Source of the DNA: an uncultured Pelagimonas sp.
GTDB taxonomy: Bacteria; Pseudomonadota; Alphaproteobacteria; Rhodobacterales; Rhodobacteraceae
Length of the DNA: 64,000 nt
Direction of reading: 5' to 3'
Assembly: GCF_947498515.1 (NCBI RefSeq)
Contig: NZ_CANMKO010000001.1
Location: 604,926 to 668,925 of the forward strand
A model generated the notes under the pieces. The model searched no databases. It had not been told where the DNA came from and was given only the letters and a program-made list of their open reading frames with translations. A program made the position numbers and the translations under genes. Positions 53,422-62,952 of this stretch are shown here, one piece after another (the first letter of the stretch is position 1; every line of letters begins with the position of its first letter).

Positions 53422-54815
53422 TAAGCTGCTCCGCTTAGGGTTTCAGGCAACCAGGCGGCTGTTGCACCTAGCATTTGGTCAAACATGTCTTGAGCATCCT
53501 TGGTTTGCAGATGGGCGACCAATGGGTCGGCATGAAACAGGTCGAACAACGCACCGCGATCTTCGTTTTGGGTCGCAGTCAACAGCTCGGTCTGTCGGGC
53601 GGCGTGATCGGCTACAATTGGCAACAAAGAGTGTGGCAGTTGCCCTGCAAAGATCGGCTTAACGCCTAGGTCAGAAAAAAACGCATTGGTCTCGACGATT
53701 GTGCCCTTTGGCAGGCCTGCCAACTGACCCTGATTGGGTAGGTTGACGTTGCTCACAAATGTGTCGCCCCGCATGAGCGCCTTGATTTGATCTATCAAGG
53801 CTTCTTCGGACCGGTGCGCAAGGGGCGGTGTTTCCCCGCTGCGCATGGAGTCGGCTCGTGCCAGTTTTGCTTTGCGATCTTTGATACGGTAGTCAACTGG
53901 TGTCAGGGCAAAGCCCCAACGCTGGGGATCAGATAGATAGTCGGCGGACGGAAAGAACTCTGCCAAATGCCTGTCGCCGGCCGCCGCAGGGATACCGAAG
54001 CGCCGCAGCAGATCAAAGGCGACTAAGTTTTTGGACCCAAAATAAAGCTGATGTTCGCTATCCTTGTCTGGGTCGGACTGTTCCCACCCAGAATTGGAAT
54101 AGGCGGCCACAAAGGCACGGTAGGCAGGCAACATATCCCGCCCGTTCAATGATATCGCATCAACAAAGGTAAAGTGATTGATCCCAAGCACATTTACGGC
54201 AACATCCCGAAATTCGTATTTGTTTTCGCCATTCTCTTGGTTGGCAATCCAAGCAACCTGTTTTCTGATTTTGGTGACTTCGTGACACTCGCCCCATGCG
54301 CGAATGTTTGGATAGGCCGAAAACAAGGCCCCTGTTAGAACGCTCATGGGATTGGTCAGATTGCAAACAAAGGCGTTGGGCGCATGATCACGAATTGAAT
54401 GGGCGATGGATGTCATCATCGGTATGGCGCGCAAGGCCCGCACAAATCCACCCGGTCCAACCGTATCCCCGACCGATTGTGGGATACCAAAATGCGCGGG
54501 GATACCAAGATCTTGCGCCATGTCGGAAAACTGGCCCGGCAGTATTGAAATCACAATGATGTCCGCGCCATTCAGGGCCCGTTCCAAAGTTTCGCAAGCT
54601 TTGTAGGTCGCTGGTTGTCCCCGCGAAACATCCGCAAACCGATTGCCGATCTCGCAGTTGCGTTTTGCCGCTTGAAAATCAATGTCATATAGCCGGACAT
54701 CCGCCGCCAGCTGGGTGTCATAGGCGAGGTCCGCCATCAAACCCATGGCCCAATTCAGAGAGCCACCGCCGACAAAGGCGATCCGTACAGGTGTATGTTG
54801 ACCGGAAATGTACAT
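53421..54815 (-). CDS. GH4 glycosidase, probable alpha-galacturonidase
   Basis: A 464-aa NAD- and metal-dependent GH4 enzyme. Dinucleotide motif VRIAFVGGGSLNW (10-22), CNLTNP at 151-156, metal ligands probably Cys177 (GECHEV, the CHEV subgroup motif) and His214 (GINHF). GH4 members of this type act on alpha-glucosides or alpha-galacturonides (LplD). In an operon with an ABC importer, GH28 and GH105, alpha-galacturonidase is the best reading. It is the first gene of the leftward operon and starts 11 bp from a dyad element. Confidence 0.82.
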   Translation of the reverse strand: MYISGQHTPVRIAFVGGGSLNWAMGLMADLAYDTQLAADVRLYDIDFQAAKRNCEIGNRFADVSRGQPATYKACETLERALNGADIIVISILPGQFSDMAQDLGIPAHFGIPQSVGDTVGPGGFVRALRAIPMMTSIAHSIRDHAPNAFVCNLTNPMSVLTGALFSAYPNIRAWGECHEVTKIRKQVAWIANQENGENKYEFRDVAVNVLGINHFTFVDAISLNGRDMLPAYRAFVAAYSNSGWEQSDPDKDSEHQLYFGSKNLVAFDLLRRFGIPAAAGDRHLAEFFPSADYLSDPQRWGFALTPVDYRIKDRKAKLARADSMRSGETPPLAHRSEEALIDQIKALMRGDTFVSNVNLPNQGQLAGLPKGTIVETNAFFSDLGVKPIFAGQLPHSLLPIVADHAARQTELLTATQNEDRGALFDLFHADPLVAHLQTKDAQDMFDQMLGATAAWLPETLSGAA

Positions 54816-54825
54816 CTCTAAACGG

Positions 54826-54856
54826 TCTTCGGCCGGTTATAAAACCAGCGAAGACG
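54826..54856. promoter_or_regulatory. extended dyad upstream of the GH4 gene
   Basis: GTCTTCG (54826-54832) and CGAAGAC (54850-54856) flank an inner GGTT/AACC pair (GGTTATAAAACC), spanning 31 bp just upstream of the GH4 start codon. On the minus strand it would fold in the mRNA leader next to the ribosome-binding region; it could equally be a protein operator for the AraC-type regulator. Confidence 0.45.
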
Positions 54857-54965
54857 TCTCTCCCCCTATATTATCTGGCAAACTTGTGTTTAAGCCAGCT
54901 TTCGACACCATTTGATTCACTCTAGTCTGCTAGTGAAAGGTAAAGAATGCCGATATACTGACAAA

Positions 54966-55853
54966 ATGATGGACGAAAATGAACATTCACTTCTAAGCCA
55001 TATTCCACCGAGTTCGTTGCGCATGAAACTGGTGCGACCAACGATCAAGATGTTGCATGATCACAAGTGGCAAATCGACAAGCTGAACCCAACGCATGAT
55101 CTGGTCATTTGCTTAAGCGGTGGGGGGCGGTACTTTTTGGGGGATGTCGCAGAGCCAGTGACCTTGCGTGCGGGCGATGCGATGCTGATTCCGGCCTCAA
55201 CTCGGTTTCGAGGAACGCACTCCGGCGATGCAGGTCAATTTGTTGGCATTGCTCAGCATTTTACGCTTCAGCTTTTTGAAAGCGATGATCTGTTGTCAAA
55301 AATGCAGCTGCTGCCCGTTGTTCGCCTGTCCACTTGGCCGGTTTTGGGTCCCTTGGTGCAATACTTCCGGGATACCGCCCCTCATGGGCGCACCACATTG
55401 GCCCAGCATCACCAGTTTATGGTGTTCTTGTTGGCGTATTTGGAAGAGGCATTTGTTGATTGGAAATCAGAGGATGAGACACCCGGTGCCCAAGACCAGC
55501 TTTCGGTTCAGATAATGCGGGTTGCCGCGCGTCTTTCGGCGGATTTGATGGGGGGCGAGGCCTTTGATGTGTTAAGCGAAGTACCGTATAACCCGGATTA
55601 TTTCCGCCGCGCATTCAAAGATCGCATGGGTCTAACCCCGCATAAATTCCGCGAACTCAAACGCATGGAATTTGCGGCCAGCCGTCTGGGCTTAGGGGTG
55701 TCGGTCAAAGCGGTTGCGGCCGAAGTTGGATTTGGCGATCCCTATTTTTTCAGCCGCATGTTCAAGCGGTATTTGGGCGCCAGCCCGTCAAGCTACAAAC
55801 CGGGGGGCGAGCGTGGAGGAAACCGGGTTGAAAAGAAATTGCCACAGAAATAG
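54966..55853 (+). CDS. AraC-family regulator of the pectin operon
   Basis: A 295-aa regulator with an N-terminal cupin-like sensor (about 20-110: VICLSGGGRYFLGDV...LRAGDAMLIPASTRF) and a C-terminal double HTH (about 190-280), including the pattern VSVKAVAAEVGFGDPYFFSRMFKRYLGASPSSYK. Divergent from the GH4-led operon, so it probably activates it in response to an oligogalacturonide or breakdown product. ATG 54966 was preferred; the next codon (54969) is also ATG and an upstream TTG frame exists to 54912. The Shine-Dalgarno is weak. Confidence 0.85.
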   Translation: MMDENEHSLLSHIPPSSLRMKLVRPTIKMLHDHKWQIDKLNPTHDLVICLSGGGRYFLGDVAEPVTLRAGDAMLIPASTRFRGTHSGDAGQFVGIAQHFTLQLFESDDLLSKMQLLPVVRLSTWPVLGPLVQYFRDTAPHGRTTLAQHHQFMVFLLAYLEEAFVDWKSEDETPGAQDQLSVQIMRVAARLSADLMGGEAFDVLSEVPYNPDYFRRAFKDRMGLTPHKFRELKRMEFAASRLGLGVSVKAVAAEVGFGDPYFFSRMFKRYLGASPSSYKPGGERGGNRVEKKLPQK

Positions 55854-55899
55854 TTGGAGCCCCCCCCCCGGCAAAAGGCGGGTCATTTTCAGAGAAAAA

Positions 55900-57333
55900 T
55901 TAGGCTAGGTATGTTTGAACAGCCCGCTTTGCGCCGTGCTGAACCAACGTTTCATAGGCCAACGTCACCGCCTCTTGAAACGCGTTGTTTTGTGCTAGCG
56001 CCGCGTCAAAAACCTCGGGTGTTGCCATAAGGGCGTGTACTTTGTCAGCTGCGCTATTCGCTTGGTCCGACACCGACTTAAGACGGTCTGCAAGCGGATC
56101 ACGCACATCAATGGCTTGCCCTTTTTCATCTATGCCGCCGACATATCGCATCCAGGCCGCAACTGCGAGGCATAGACCGCTTGGAACAACACCCTTGTCG
56201 AGATTTTCACGAATGGTTCCGAGCAATCGCTGCGGCAGCTTTTGACTACCATCCATAGCAATTTGCCAGGTTTTGTGTTGGATGGATGTATCCCGGTAGC
56301 GGGCCAAAAGTGTGGCGCAATAGGCGGTTAAGTCTTCGCCTTCCGGTTCTGGGACCGTTGGGATGATTTCGTCGCGCCACAGTATTTCACACAGTTTGGC
56401 AAAGGCAGGGTCCGCCACAGTTTCGGCGATGGTTTGATAACCAGCGAGATAGCCGAGATAGGCAAGCGTGGAATGGGTGCCATTCAGACACCGCAATTTC
56501 ATCAGCTCATGCGCATCGACATTGCCGACAAATTGAACGCCTGCGACCTGCCATTGCGGCCGGCCGTCAGCAAAATTATCCTCGATGACCCATTGGCGAA
56601 ACGCCTCATGGACAACACAGGCAGGGTCATGAAAACCACTGCGTTCACCTAGGTCCGCAACGTCCTGTGCGGTGGTGGCGGGCGTGATCCGATCCACCAT
56701 CGTGGCGGGAAAAGGGACGTTTTGCGCGATCCAATTGGCCAAATCGGGGTCAAGTGCGCGGGCAAAGCCCAACACAACACCGCGCGCCAAGGCCCCGTTG
56801 GAGGGAAGGTTGTCACAGGATAAAACTGTAAAAGGACCGACATTCTTGGCGCGTCGCTGCGCCAAGGCCGCGACAATGAAACCCGGCGCAGAACGGGGAG
56901 TATCCGGGTTGGCAAGGTCATGGACGATATCGGGATGATCCAGATTTATTTCGCCGCTTGCCGGATGGTGGCAATACCCTTTTTCGGTGATGGTCATCGA
57001 GACAATACGCGTACCAGGATCGACCATCGCCGAGATGATATTTGATGGGTTTTCGGGCGCGACAAGGACATCGGTGATCGATCCAATCACGGTGTCTTTC
57101 ACCGTTCCGCTGGCCAGTGTGACCGAGGTAAAGCAACCGTCTTGAGGCTGCATTTGGTCGCGTGCGGTTGGGCTTCGCAGGCTTACTGCCGTAATCCCCC
57201 AATCGCCGCCATGCGCCTCCATGGCCTCTTGGGTGTAGACAGCGTTAAAGGCCCGAAAAAAGGCCCCTGGGCCTAGATGAACAATACCGCGTTGTGGGGC
57301 AGGGGATTGGCGGGTCAAGCGCGTGACGGTCAC
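55900..57333 (-). CDS. uxuB: fructuronate reductase (D-mannonate oxidoreductase) UxuB
   Basis: A 477-aa polyol-specific long-chain dehydrogenase. N-terminal GIVHLGPGAFFRAFNAVYT, then TITEKGYCHHPASGEINLDHP, LSCDNLPSNG, FRQWVIEDNF, LKLRCLNGTHS-type region and TWQIAMDGSQKLPQRLL, all close to E. coli UxuB as I recall it. It reduces fructuronate to mannonate, or possibly tagaturonate to altronate. Start GTG 57333 with AGGAC upstream. It follows kduI after a terminator-like hairpin. UxuA/UxaA, KdgK and KdgA are not in the window. Confidence 0.87.
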   Translation of the reverse strand: MTVTRLTRQSPAPQRGIVHLGPGAFFRAFNAVYTQEAMEAHGGDWGITAVSLRSPTARDQMQPQDGCFTSVTLASGTVKDTVIGSITDVLVAPENPSNIISAMVDPGTRIVSMTITEKGYCHHPASGEINLDHPDIVHDLANPDTPRSAPGFIVAALAQRRAKNVGPFTVLSCDNLPSNGALARGVVLGFARALDPDLANWIAQNVPFPATMVDRITPATTAQDVADLGERSGFHDPACVVHEAFRQWVIEDNFADGRPQWQVAGVQFVGNVDAHELMKLRCLNGTHSTLAYLGYLAGYQTIAETVADPAFAKLCEILWRDEIIPTVPEPEGEDLTAYCATLLARYRDTSIQHKTWQIAMDGSQKLPQRLLGTIRENLDKGVVPSGLCLAVAAWMRYVGGIDEKGQAIDVRDPLADRLKSVSDQANSAADKVHALMATPEVFDAALAQNNAFQEAVTLAYETLVQHGAKRAVQTYLA

Positions 57334-57369
57334 AGATATGTCCTGTCTTTCCGGAGTTTTTAAAAAGGT

Positions 57370-57394
57370 CTGGGGCGATGAGCCATCACCCCAG
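57370..57394 (-). terminator. terminator-like hairpin between kduI and uxuB
   Basis: On the minus strand: CTGGGG-T-GATG (57394-57384), loop GCT, CATC-G-CCCCAG (57380-57370), then ACC and five T (57366-57362). Ten pairs plus one T-G. It begins 14 nt beyond the kduI stop; uxuB starts at 57333, so read-through or its own promoter must supply uxuB. Confidence 0.72.
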
Positions 57395-57407
57395 CAGAAA
57401 TGTGCAA

Positions 57408-58229
57408 TCAGCGCAGATTTTCCATTGGGATCATATCCATGTCGGTGAAATCGACATTGTCACCGGCCATAGCCCAACAGAAGGTATAGGCACCCGTACC
57501 CGCCCCGCTGTGAATGGACCAAGGTGGCGAAATCACCGCCTCTTCGTTGGCCATGACAATGTGGCGGGTTTCATCCGCTTGGCCCATGAAATGGAATACT
57601 TTGTGCTCATCACTGAGGTCAAAATAGAGATAGGCCTCCATCCGGCGATCATGCGTATGCGCAGGCATGGTGTTCCAAACTGATCCCGGTGACAGTTGCG
57701 TGTAGCCCATCAACAACTGACAGCTGTCACAGACGTCGGGGTGCAAGAGTTGAATGATGACGCGTTCGTTGGCGGTTTCCGGGGCCCCGAGTTCAACGCG
57801 TTTGGCATCTTGGAGACGGATCAGTTTGGTTGGACAGGTGCGATGCGCTGGGGCTGACAAAGCGTAAAACCGGCCGGACTGAAATGTCACGGGACCGGCA
57901 CCTTTGCCAATATAAAGAACTTCGCCTCGTCCAAGGGTATGGGTTTCACCGCCGACGGTAATCTCTCCGGTTTCGGCCAGATTGAGGACGCCCAATTCGC
58001 GCCGATCAAGGAAAGAGGGTGTCCCGGTTTCGGGTATATTGTCCAATATCAGCGGTTCGTTAGCCGGGACAACGGACCCAAGGATCAGGCGATCATAGTG
58101 AGAATACACCAGCTTGATTTGGCCCGGTTGGAACAGTCCGCCGACGTGAAAGTGGTCACGTAGCCCTTGGGTGTCGAGGGTCTTGGCGGTTTTTGGGTCA
58201 ATGGCATAACGGGTTTCTGCAGACGTCAT
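57408..58229 (-). CDS. kduI: 5-keto-4-deoxyuronate isomerase KduI
   Basis: A 273-aa cupin-fold isomerase. Zinc ligands fit His191, His193, Glu198 (PAHTHDRRMEAY) and His240 (WSIHSGAGTGAYTF), in the spacing of E. coli KduI. It converts 5-keto-4-deoxyuronate (DKI) to 2,5-diketo-3-deoxygluconate. It follows kdgF in the operon, which supplies DKI. No KduD (the next enzyme) is in the window. Length is normal. Confidence 0.93.
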   Translation of the reverse strand: MTSAETRYAIDPKTAKTLDTQGLRDHFHVGGLFQPGQIKLVYSHYDRLILGSVVPANEPLILDNIPETGTPSFLDRRELGVLNLAETGEITVGGETHTLGRGEVLYIGKGAGPVTFQSGRFYALSAPAHRTCPTKLIRLQDAKRVELGAPETANERVIIQLLHPDVCDSCQLLMGYTQLSPGSVWNTMPAHTHDRRMEAYLYFDLSDEHKVFHFMGQADETRHIVMANEEAVISPPWSIHSGAGTGAYTFCWAMAGDNVDFTDMDMIPMENLR

Positions 58230-58244
58230 ATTATTTGGGGCCTT

Positions 58245-58556
58245 TCAAAGGAAATCATCGCGGCGAGGTGTGAACGTGTCGATCAACTCGCCGGGTTCAA
58301 GGCAGGTGCAGCCATGGCGCGCGCCAGAGGGAATAACGAAACTATCGCCGGGGCCGACTTTGAACGTTTCGTCTCCAACGGTAAATTCAAATCGCCCTGC
58401 GCGTACAAAGGTGGATTGCACATGTGGGTGATCGTGCAACGCGCCTTTAGCTCCTTTTTCGAAACCAAAAGACACAACCATCAGCTCTGGCTGTTGTGAC
58501 AAGACTTGACGGGTCACACCCGTATCGGGATGGCAAACCGGATAAGTTTTAAGCAT
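58245..58556 (-). CDS. kdgF: KdgF-type cupin, unsaturated uronate linearising enzyme
   Basis: A 103-aa single-domain cupin. The metal site fits His41, His43 and Gln47 in HDHPHVQ, with His81 in GARHGC, the KdgF pattern. KdgF speeds conversion of 4,5-unsaturated galacturonate to the linear 5-keto-4-deoxyuronate. GAGGG lies 5 nt before ATG 58556; the alternative ATG 58568 overlaps the dctM stop as ATGA. A much longer reading frame in the same register up to 59276 runs through dctM out of phase and is spurious. It lies between the TRAP permease and KduI. Confidence 0.85.
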   Translation of the reverse strand: MLKTYPVCHPDTGVTRQVLSQQPELMVVSFGFEKGAKGALHDHPHVQSTFVRAGRFEFTVGDETFKVGPGDSFVIPSGARHGCTCLEPGELIDTFTPRRDDFL

Positions 58557-58564
58557 TGGGACCC

Positions 58565-59845
58565 TCATCGGAACAAAGCAGGAAGCCAGAGCGACACGCT
58601 GGGCACGTAGGTAACCAGCATCAGAACGGCGATAGCAGCGAGATAGAATGGCCATATTGACCGGATGACTTCGGAAATGCGCACCTTGCCGACCGCACAG
58701 CCGACAAACAGTACCGCCCCAACAGGTGGTGTGCAAAGCCCAATACCCAAATTCAGGATCAAGATGATGCCGAACTGAACCGGGTCGATGCCGTAAGCGG
58801 TGGCAACGGGGAGAAAAATCGGGGTGGTGATCACGATGAGGGGCGACATGTCCATAAAGGTGCCAAGCATCAGCAAAATCACGTTGAGTAACAGCAAAAT
58901 CACAATTGGGTTCTGGCTTAACCCCTTCATCCATTGGACCAAGTCGCTGGGCACTTTGAGATAGGCAAGCAGCCAGCCAAAGGCCGCGGCCGATCCGATC
59001 ACCAAGAGAACCATCGACGAGGTGCGCACCGCCGCCATTGTCGCCGCTACAAATTCGTCCCACGGCAATGAGCGATAGACAAATATCGTGACGACGATGG
59101 CGTAAATCACTGCAATGCAAGAGCTTTCGGATGCGGTAAAGACACCCGAACGCACGCCGCCAAAAATGATCGCTACCAAGATCAAACCCGGTGTTGCGCT
59201 TAGCAACAGGCCAAGAACCGCACGCGCACCGGGGAAGGGCTCGGTTGGATAGCCCCGCCGTTTGGCAACCCACCAAGCCGCCATCATCAAGGCGAATGCG
59301 AGTAGCAAACCGGGAATGATGCCAGCGGTGAACAGATCCGCGATTGAGATTTTGCCACCGGCCGAAATCGAATAGATGATCAGGTTGTGCGACGGCGGAA
59401 GCATCAGTGCGATGATGGACGAGGTGACCGTCACATTGACCGCATAGTCGCGTCCATATCCGCGCTTTTCCATCTGGGGGATCATAAGGCCACCAATGGC
59501 AGAGGCATCCGCAGCAGCAGAGCCGGAAATACCGCCGAACAAGACCGACGCGGTGATGTTCACTTGGCCCAATCCACCGCGCATATGGCCAACAGCTGCG
59601 CCAGCCAATGCAACCAATCGTCGGGCGATGTCACCCCGCACCATCAGCTCACCCGCAAAGATGAAAAACGGGATCGCCAGTAGAGCAAAGATAGATATAC
59701 CAGAGTTCAAACGTTGAAACACAACGACGGGCGGAAGACCGATATAGGCAATGGTGGCGAAACTAGCGACACCAAGACAGAAGGCGACCGGTGTACCGAT
59801 CAACAAAAGCACCGAAAACGTGCCAAACAGGACCCAAAGTTCCAT
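58565..59845 (-). CDS. dctM: TRAP transporter large permease (DctM)
   Basis: A 426-aa membrane protein with about 12 hydrophobic segments; typical DctM features include GGISGSAAADASAIGGLMIPQMEKRGYGRDYAVNVT and VIRSIWPFYL near the C-terminus. It forms the transport unit with DctQ and the binding protein. It follows dctQ by two bases and precedes kdgF. The substrate is probably galacturonate, unsaturated uronates or oligomers. Confidence 0.93.
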   Translation of the reverse strand: MELWVLFGTFSVLLLIGTPVAFCLGVASFATIAYIGLPPVVVFQRLNSGISIFALLAIPFFIFAGELMVRGDIARRLVALAGAAVGHMRGGLGQVNITASVLFGGISGSAAADASAIGGLMIPQMEKRGYGRDYAVNVTVTSSIIALMLPPSHNLIIYSISAGGKISIADLFTAGIIPGLLLAFALMMAAWWVAKRRGYPTEPFPGARAVLGLLLSATPGLILVAIIFGGVRSGVFTASESSCIAVIYAIVVTIFVYRSLPWDEFVAATMAAVRTSSMVLLVIGSAAAFGWLLAYLKVPSDLVQWMKGLSQNPIVILLLLNVILLMLGTFMDMSPLIVITTPIFLPVATAYGIDPVQFGIILILNLGIGLCTPPVGAVLFVGCAVGKVRISEVIRSIWPFYLAAIAVLMLVTYVPSVSLWLPALFR

Positions 59846-59847
59846 AA

Positions 59848-60369
59848 TTATTCCTCGATCGGATCGTCGCCAAAGCGGGCGGTTGGCAGGCCGACAAAAC
59901 GGCGCAAAAGGCGTTCAAGCGATAGCAGAACCATTAGGAGGCCACCGGTCATCAACGAAAAGAAGGAGGTCGCACCGGTGATGCCCAAATTAGGGATGGT
60001 GGTGGACCATGTGTTGGCGGCCAACTGCCAGCCGTAAAAGATCATGCCGACGGCAAAAGCGATCACAACAAGATCAGAGACCGAGTGCAACACCCGCTGG
60101 GCGCGATCAGGAAGCACATATAGCAACACATCAAAGCTGAGGTGATTGCCTTCACGCACGCCAACGGCGGCCCCAAGAAAAATGAACCAGCCCATCAAAA
60201 GGATAGAGGTCGTTTCGGTCCATGTCGGGGTGTCGTTCAGAACAAATCGCCCCCAAACTTGCCAGCCAATCAGGGCCGTCATGGCAACAAGTCCGGTTGC
60301 GGCCATCCACAAGATGACACGGGACAGCGCGGCCAAAAACCGCGACAGCGAAAGAATGGTGTCTTGCAT
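59848..60369 (-). CDS. dctQ: TRAP transporter small permease (DctQ)
   Basis: A 173-aa protein with four membrane helices and the DctQ motif TWTETTSILLMGWFIFLGAAVGVREGNHLSFDVL. I chose ATG 60369 (MQDTIL); a GTG at 60381 lies four codons upstream. It follows dctP after a terminator-like hairpin and precedes dctM by two bases. Confidence 0.9.
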   Translation of the reverse strand: MQDTILSLSRFLAALSRVILWMAATGLVAMTALIGWQVWGRFVLNDTPTWTETTSILLMGWFIFLGAAVGVREGNHLSFDVLLYVLPDRAQRVLHSVSDLVVIAFAVGMIFYGWQLAANTWSTTIPNLGITGATSFFSLMTGGLLMVLLSLERLLRRFVGLPTARFGDDPIEE

Positions 60370-60386
60370 AGGGTTTCCCACATTGA

Positions 60387-60415
60387 AAAACAGGCCGCAC
60401 GGGGCGGCCTGTTTT
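60387..60415 (-). terminator. terminator-like hairpin between dctP and dctQ
   Basis: Perfect 12-bp stem on the minus strand: AAAACAGGCCGC (60415-60404), loop CCCGT, GCGGCCTGTTTT (60398-60387), then one more T. It begins 13 nt beyond the dctP stop. It should lower transcription of dctQM relative to the binding protein. Confidence 0.78.
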
Positions 60416-60428
60416 GAAGGTCATAGGC

Positions 60429-61409
60429 TTAGTTGACGGCGCGGATCGCTTCGACCAAGGCCTTGAGCTTGTCCGATGTCACATGCTTTTCGTAGACAGG
60501 GATCATCGCATCCATAAAGGGCTGCTTGTCGATATCGTCGATGATTGCGACGCCTGCGGCCCGCACTTTCGCTTCGGATGCCGCTTCGCGCGCGGCCCAA
60601 AGATCACGCATGACGGGAACCGAGTCTTTGGCTGCCTGGCGCACCAAAGCCTGATCATCCGCGGACAATTTGCCCCAAGACGCCTGACTCATGACCAAGA
60701 TTTCCGGCACGATCAGGTGTTGATCCAGCGTGTAGTGACCAGCCACCTCAAAATGACCCGAGCTTTCAAAAGACGGCCAGTTGTTTTCCGCCCCATCGAT
60801 CACCCCGGTTTGGATCGAAGAATAGACTTCGCCATAGGGCAGGGGGGTGGCATTGCCGCCCAAGGCATCAACCATGTCGACAAACACATCCGACTGCATC
60901 ACCCGGAATTTGAGGCCCTTGATATCGTCGATAGAAGTGATTGGCTTTTGGCTGTTGTAAAAGCTGCGGGACCCGCCATCAAAATAGGCCAAGCCAACCA
61001 GATTGTGGTTTTCGAATTCGGCTAGAATTTGATCGCCGACAGAGCCATCGACAACCTTGTGCATGTGGTCTGTGCCGCTAAAGATATAGGGCAGCGAAAA
61101 GACCTTGGTTTCTTCGATGATGTTGTTGAATGGCCCAAGCGAAACGCGGTTCAGGTCGATCACCCCAAGTTGGGTCTGTTCGATTGTGTCTTTCTCTTCG
61201 CCAAGCTGGGCAGAGTGGAACACCTCAACGCAAATACGCCCGTCGGATCGCTCTTGGAGCAGCGTGCCCATGTGTTTGACCGCTTCGACGGTTGGGTATC
61301 CGTCTGGATGCGTATCGGACGAGCGAAGAGTAATTTCGCAGGCTTGGCTTGCGGTCGCAAAGGCTGTGCTGGCCAGCAATGCTGCCACCAGTGTGTTGGA
61401 TAATTTCAT
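60429..61409 (-). CDS. dctP: TRAP transporter uronate-binding protein (DctP family)
   Basis: A 326-aa periplasmic protein with a signal peptide of about 23 residues (ending SQA). Substrate-binding residues of the DctP family are visible: Arg169 in GLKFRVMQS pairs with the ligand carboxylate, Arg148 in GGSRSFYN, and GAENNW at 206-211. The neighbours UxaC, KdgF and KduI make a uronate the probable ligand. Confidence 0.88.
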   Translation of the reverse strand: MKLSNTLVAALLASTAFATASQACEITLRSSDTHPDGYPTVEAVKHMGTLLQERSDGRICVEVFHSAQLGEEKDTIEQTQLGVIDLNRVSLGPFNNIIEETKVFSLPYIFSGTDHMHKVVDGSVGDQILAEFENHNLVGLAYFDGGSRSFYNSQKPITSIDDIKGLKFRVMQSDVFVDMVDALGGNATPLPYGEVYSSIQTGVIDGAENNWPSFESSGHFEVAGHYTLDQHLIVPEILVMSQASWGKLSADDQALVRQAAKDSVPVMRDLWAAREAASEAKVRAAGVAIIDDIDKQPFMDAMIPVYEKHVTSDKLKALVEAIRAVN

Positions 61410-61437
61410 TTTCTTCCTCCCTGAAGATTTGCGGTGA

Positions 61438-62844
61438 TCAAAGGCGATAGGCTTCTTTCACCAAACGGTATGAAAGGTCGTGGGCGACCTCATACGCTTC
61501 GGACTCGCGTAGGCGGCCTGAACAGACCAGCGTCGCGAGATAGGCACAGTCAGATCGCCGCGCCACATCGTGGCGTGCGGGGATCGAACAAAAGGCTCGG
61601 GTGTCATCGTTGAAACCGACAGTGTTGTAGAAACCGCAGGTTTCAGTTGTGGTTTCGCGAAAGCGTTTGATGCCTTCGTAGCTGTCAAAGAACCACCACG
61701 GAGGCCCCAGTTTGAGCGCCGGGTAAGCCCCGGCGAGCGGGGATAATTCGCGGCTATAGCTTGTCTCATCCAAGGTGAATAGGATGATTGTTAGGTTCGG
61801 GTCCATCCCAACGTCATCCAGCATTGGCTTGAGCGCGGCGACGTAGTCAGTGCGCCCTGGGATATCAAACCCCATGTCGCGCCCATGCGCCGCAAATACC
61901 GAGGCGCTATGATTGCGTCTCGAACCGGGGTGGATTTGCAAAACCAAGCCGTCCTCTTGGCTCATCCGAGCCATTTCGGTGAGCATTTGCCCCCGAAAGG
62001 CGTCTGCCTCGTCAGGAGTAAACTCGCCTGACAAGATCGTTTCAAACAGGTGCGCAGCGGTCTCTTGCGGCATGTTTTCGGTGCGCGCGGATGGGTGACC
62101 ATGGTCACTCGCCGTGGCACCAAAGGTTTTGAAATAGCTGCGCCGTTTGCGATGTGCAGCCAAGTATCCGGTCCAAGTTGACGTGTCTTCGTCGGTTAAC
62201 TCGCCGAGAGTCTGGATATTGTCGGCAAAACCTTCAAAGTCCGGGTCAACAACTGCGTCTGGTCGATAGGTTGTGATGACACGACCAGACCAACCGCTGT
62301 CGTTGATATTCTGGTGCCACGTTAAATCGTCAAGCGCGCCCTCGGTCGTTGCAAGCGCTTCGATATTGAACCGATCAAAAAGGGCGCGGGGGCGATAAGC
62401 GTCCTCGCCAAGCTTTGCTTCGATATGATCGTAATGCGCAAGCGCGGTGTCCGTGTTCAACGGTTCATCCAAACCAAACACGTGCTCAAACGAGTGTTCC
62501 AACCACATGGACGATGGGGTCCCGCGGAAAAGATCAAAGTTTTCGGCAAAGCGTTGCCAGATTTTGCGCGGGTCACGTTCGACCGGCGTTCCATCCAAAG
62601 TCGCGATGCCCAAATCCGTCAAGGGAACGCCATTGCTCACCAACATGCGAAACACGTAATGGTCTGGAATGACGAACAATTCTGCCGGGTTGGGAAAGCG
62701 ATTGTTCCGGGCAAACCACTGGGGATCACAATGCCCATGCGGGCTGATGATCGGTAATGTCTTCACGCTTTCATACAGGGCGCGCGCCACATTTCTTGTG
62801 GATTGTTCAATTGGGAACAGCCGGTCTGGGTGTGTGAGGGGCAT
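61438..62844 (-). CDS. uxaC: uronate isomerase UxaC
   Basis: A 468-aa amidohydrolase-superfamily isomerase. N-terminal [44 protein letters not shown] and [19 protein letters not shown] are typical, with the zinc-binding HGH near residue 37. It converts glucuronate to fructuronate and galacturonate to tagaturonate. It is the first gene of the leftward operon with TRAP transport, kdgF, kduI and uxuB. The divergent GntR-type gene lies 108 bp away. Confidence 0.93.
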   Translation of the reverse strand: MPLTHPDRLFPIEQSTRNVARALYESVKTLPIISPHGHCDPQWFARNNRFPNPAELFVIPDHYVFRMLVSNGVPLTDLGIATLDGTPVERDPRKIWQRFAENFDLFRGTPSSMWLEHSFEHVFGLDEPLNTDTALAHYDHIEAKLGEDAYRPRALFDRFNIEALATTEGALDDLTWHQNINDSGWSGRVITTYRPDAVVDPDFEGFADNIQTLGELTDEDTSTWTGYLAAHRKRRSYFKTFGATASDHGHPSARTENMPQETAAHLFETILSGEFTPDEADAFRGQMLTEMARMSQEDGLVLQIHPGSRRNHSASVFAAHGRDMGFDIPGRTDYVAALKPMLDDVGMDPNLTIILFTLDETSYSRELSPLAGAYPALKLGPPWWFFDSYEGIKRFRETTTETCGFYNTVGFNDDTRAFCSIPARHDVARRSDCAYLATLVCSGRLRESEAYEVAHDLSYRLVKEAYRL

Positions 62845-62884
62845 CTAGTTGTCCATCTGGTTTCGAATCAAACTAGTATGCAAG

Positions 62885-62901
62885 TTGATAAGTTGTGTCA
62901 A
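62885..62901. promoter_or_regulatory. candidate GntR-type operator
   Basis: TTGATAAGTTGTGTCAA shows partial dyad symmetry (TTGA.A and T.TCAA) in the 108-bp divergent region between uxaC and the GntR-type gene. A second weak dyad joins GTTGTCCATC near 62848 and GATGACAAC near 62924. Either could be the regulator's site; symmetry is imperfect. Confidence 0.35.
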
Positions 62902-62952
62902 AGTTTAAACTGCGCTAGCAGTGGATGACAACTTTTTACAACCGGACCTGAA

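Noticed and set aside
53421..54815. GH4 protein as a malate/lactate dehydrogenase
   Set aside because: The N-terminal NAD fold is shared, but the CHEV and GINHF metal motifs and length fit GH4.
55860..55869. Run of ten C between the AraC regulator and uxuB genes as a phase-variation tract
   Set aside because: It lies in the short gap between two convergent gene ends, so length change would not alter any coding frame; it may even be a sequencing artefact.
58245..59276. A 343-codon minus-strand frame ending in the KdgF cupin
   Set aside because: Only the last 103 codons (from 58556) are real; the upstream part runs out of phase through dctM and has no domain.
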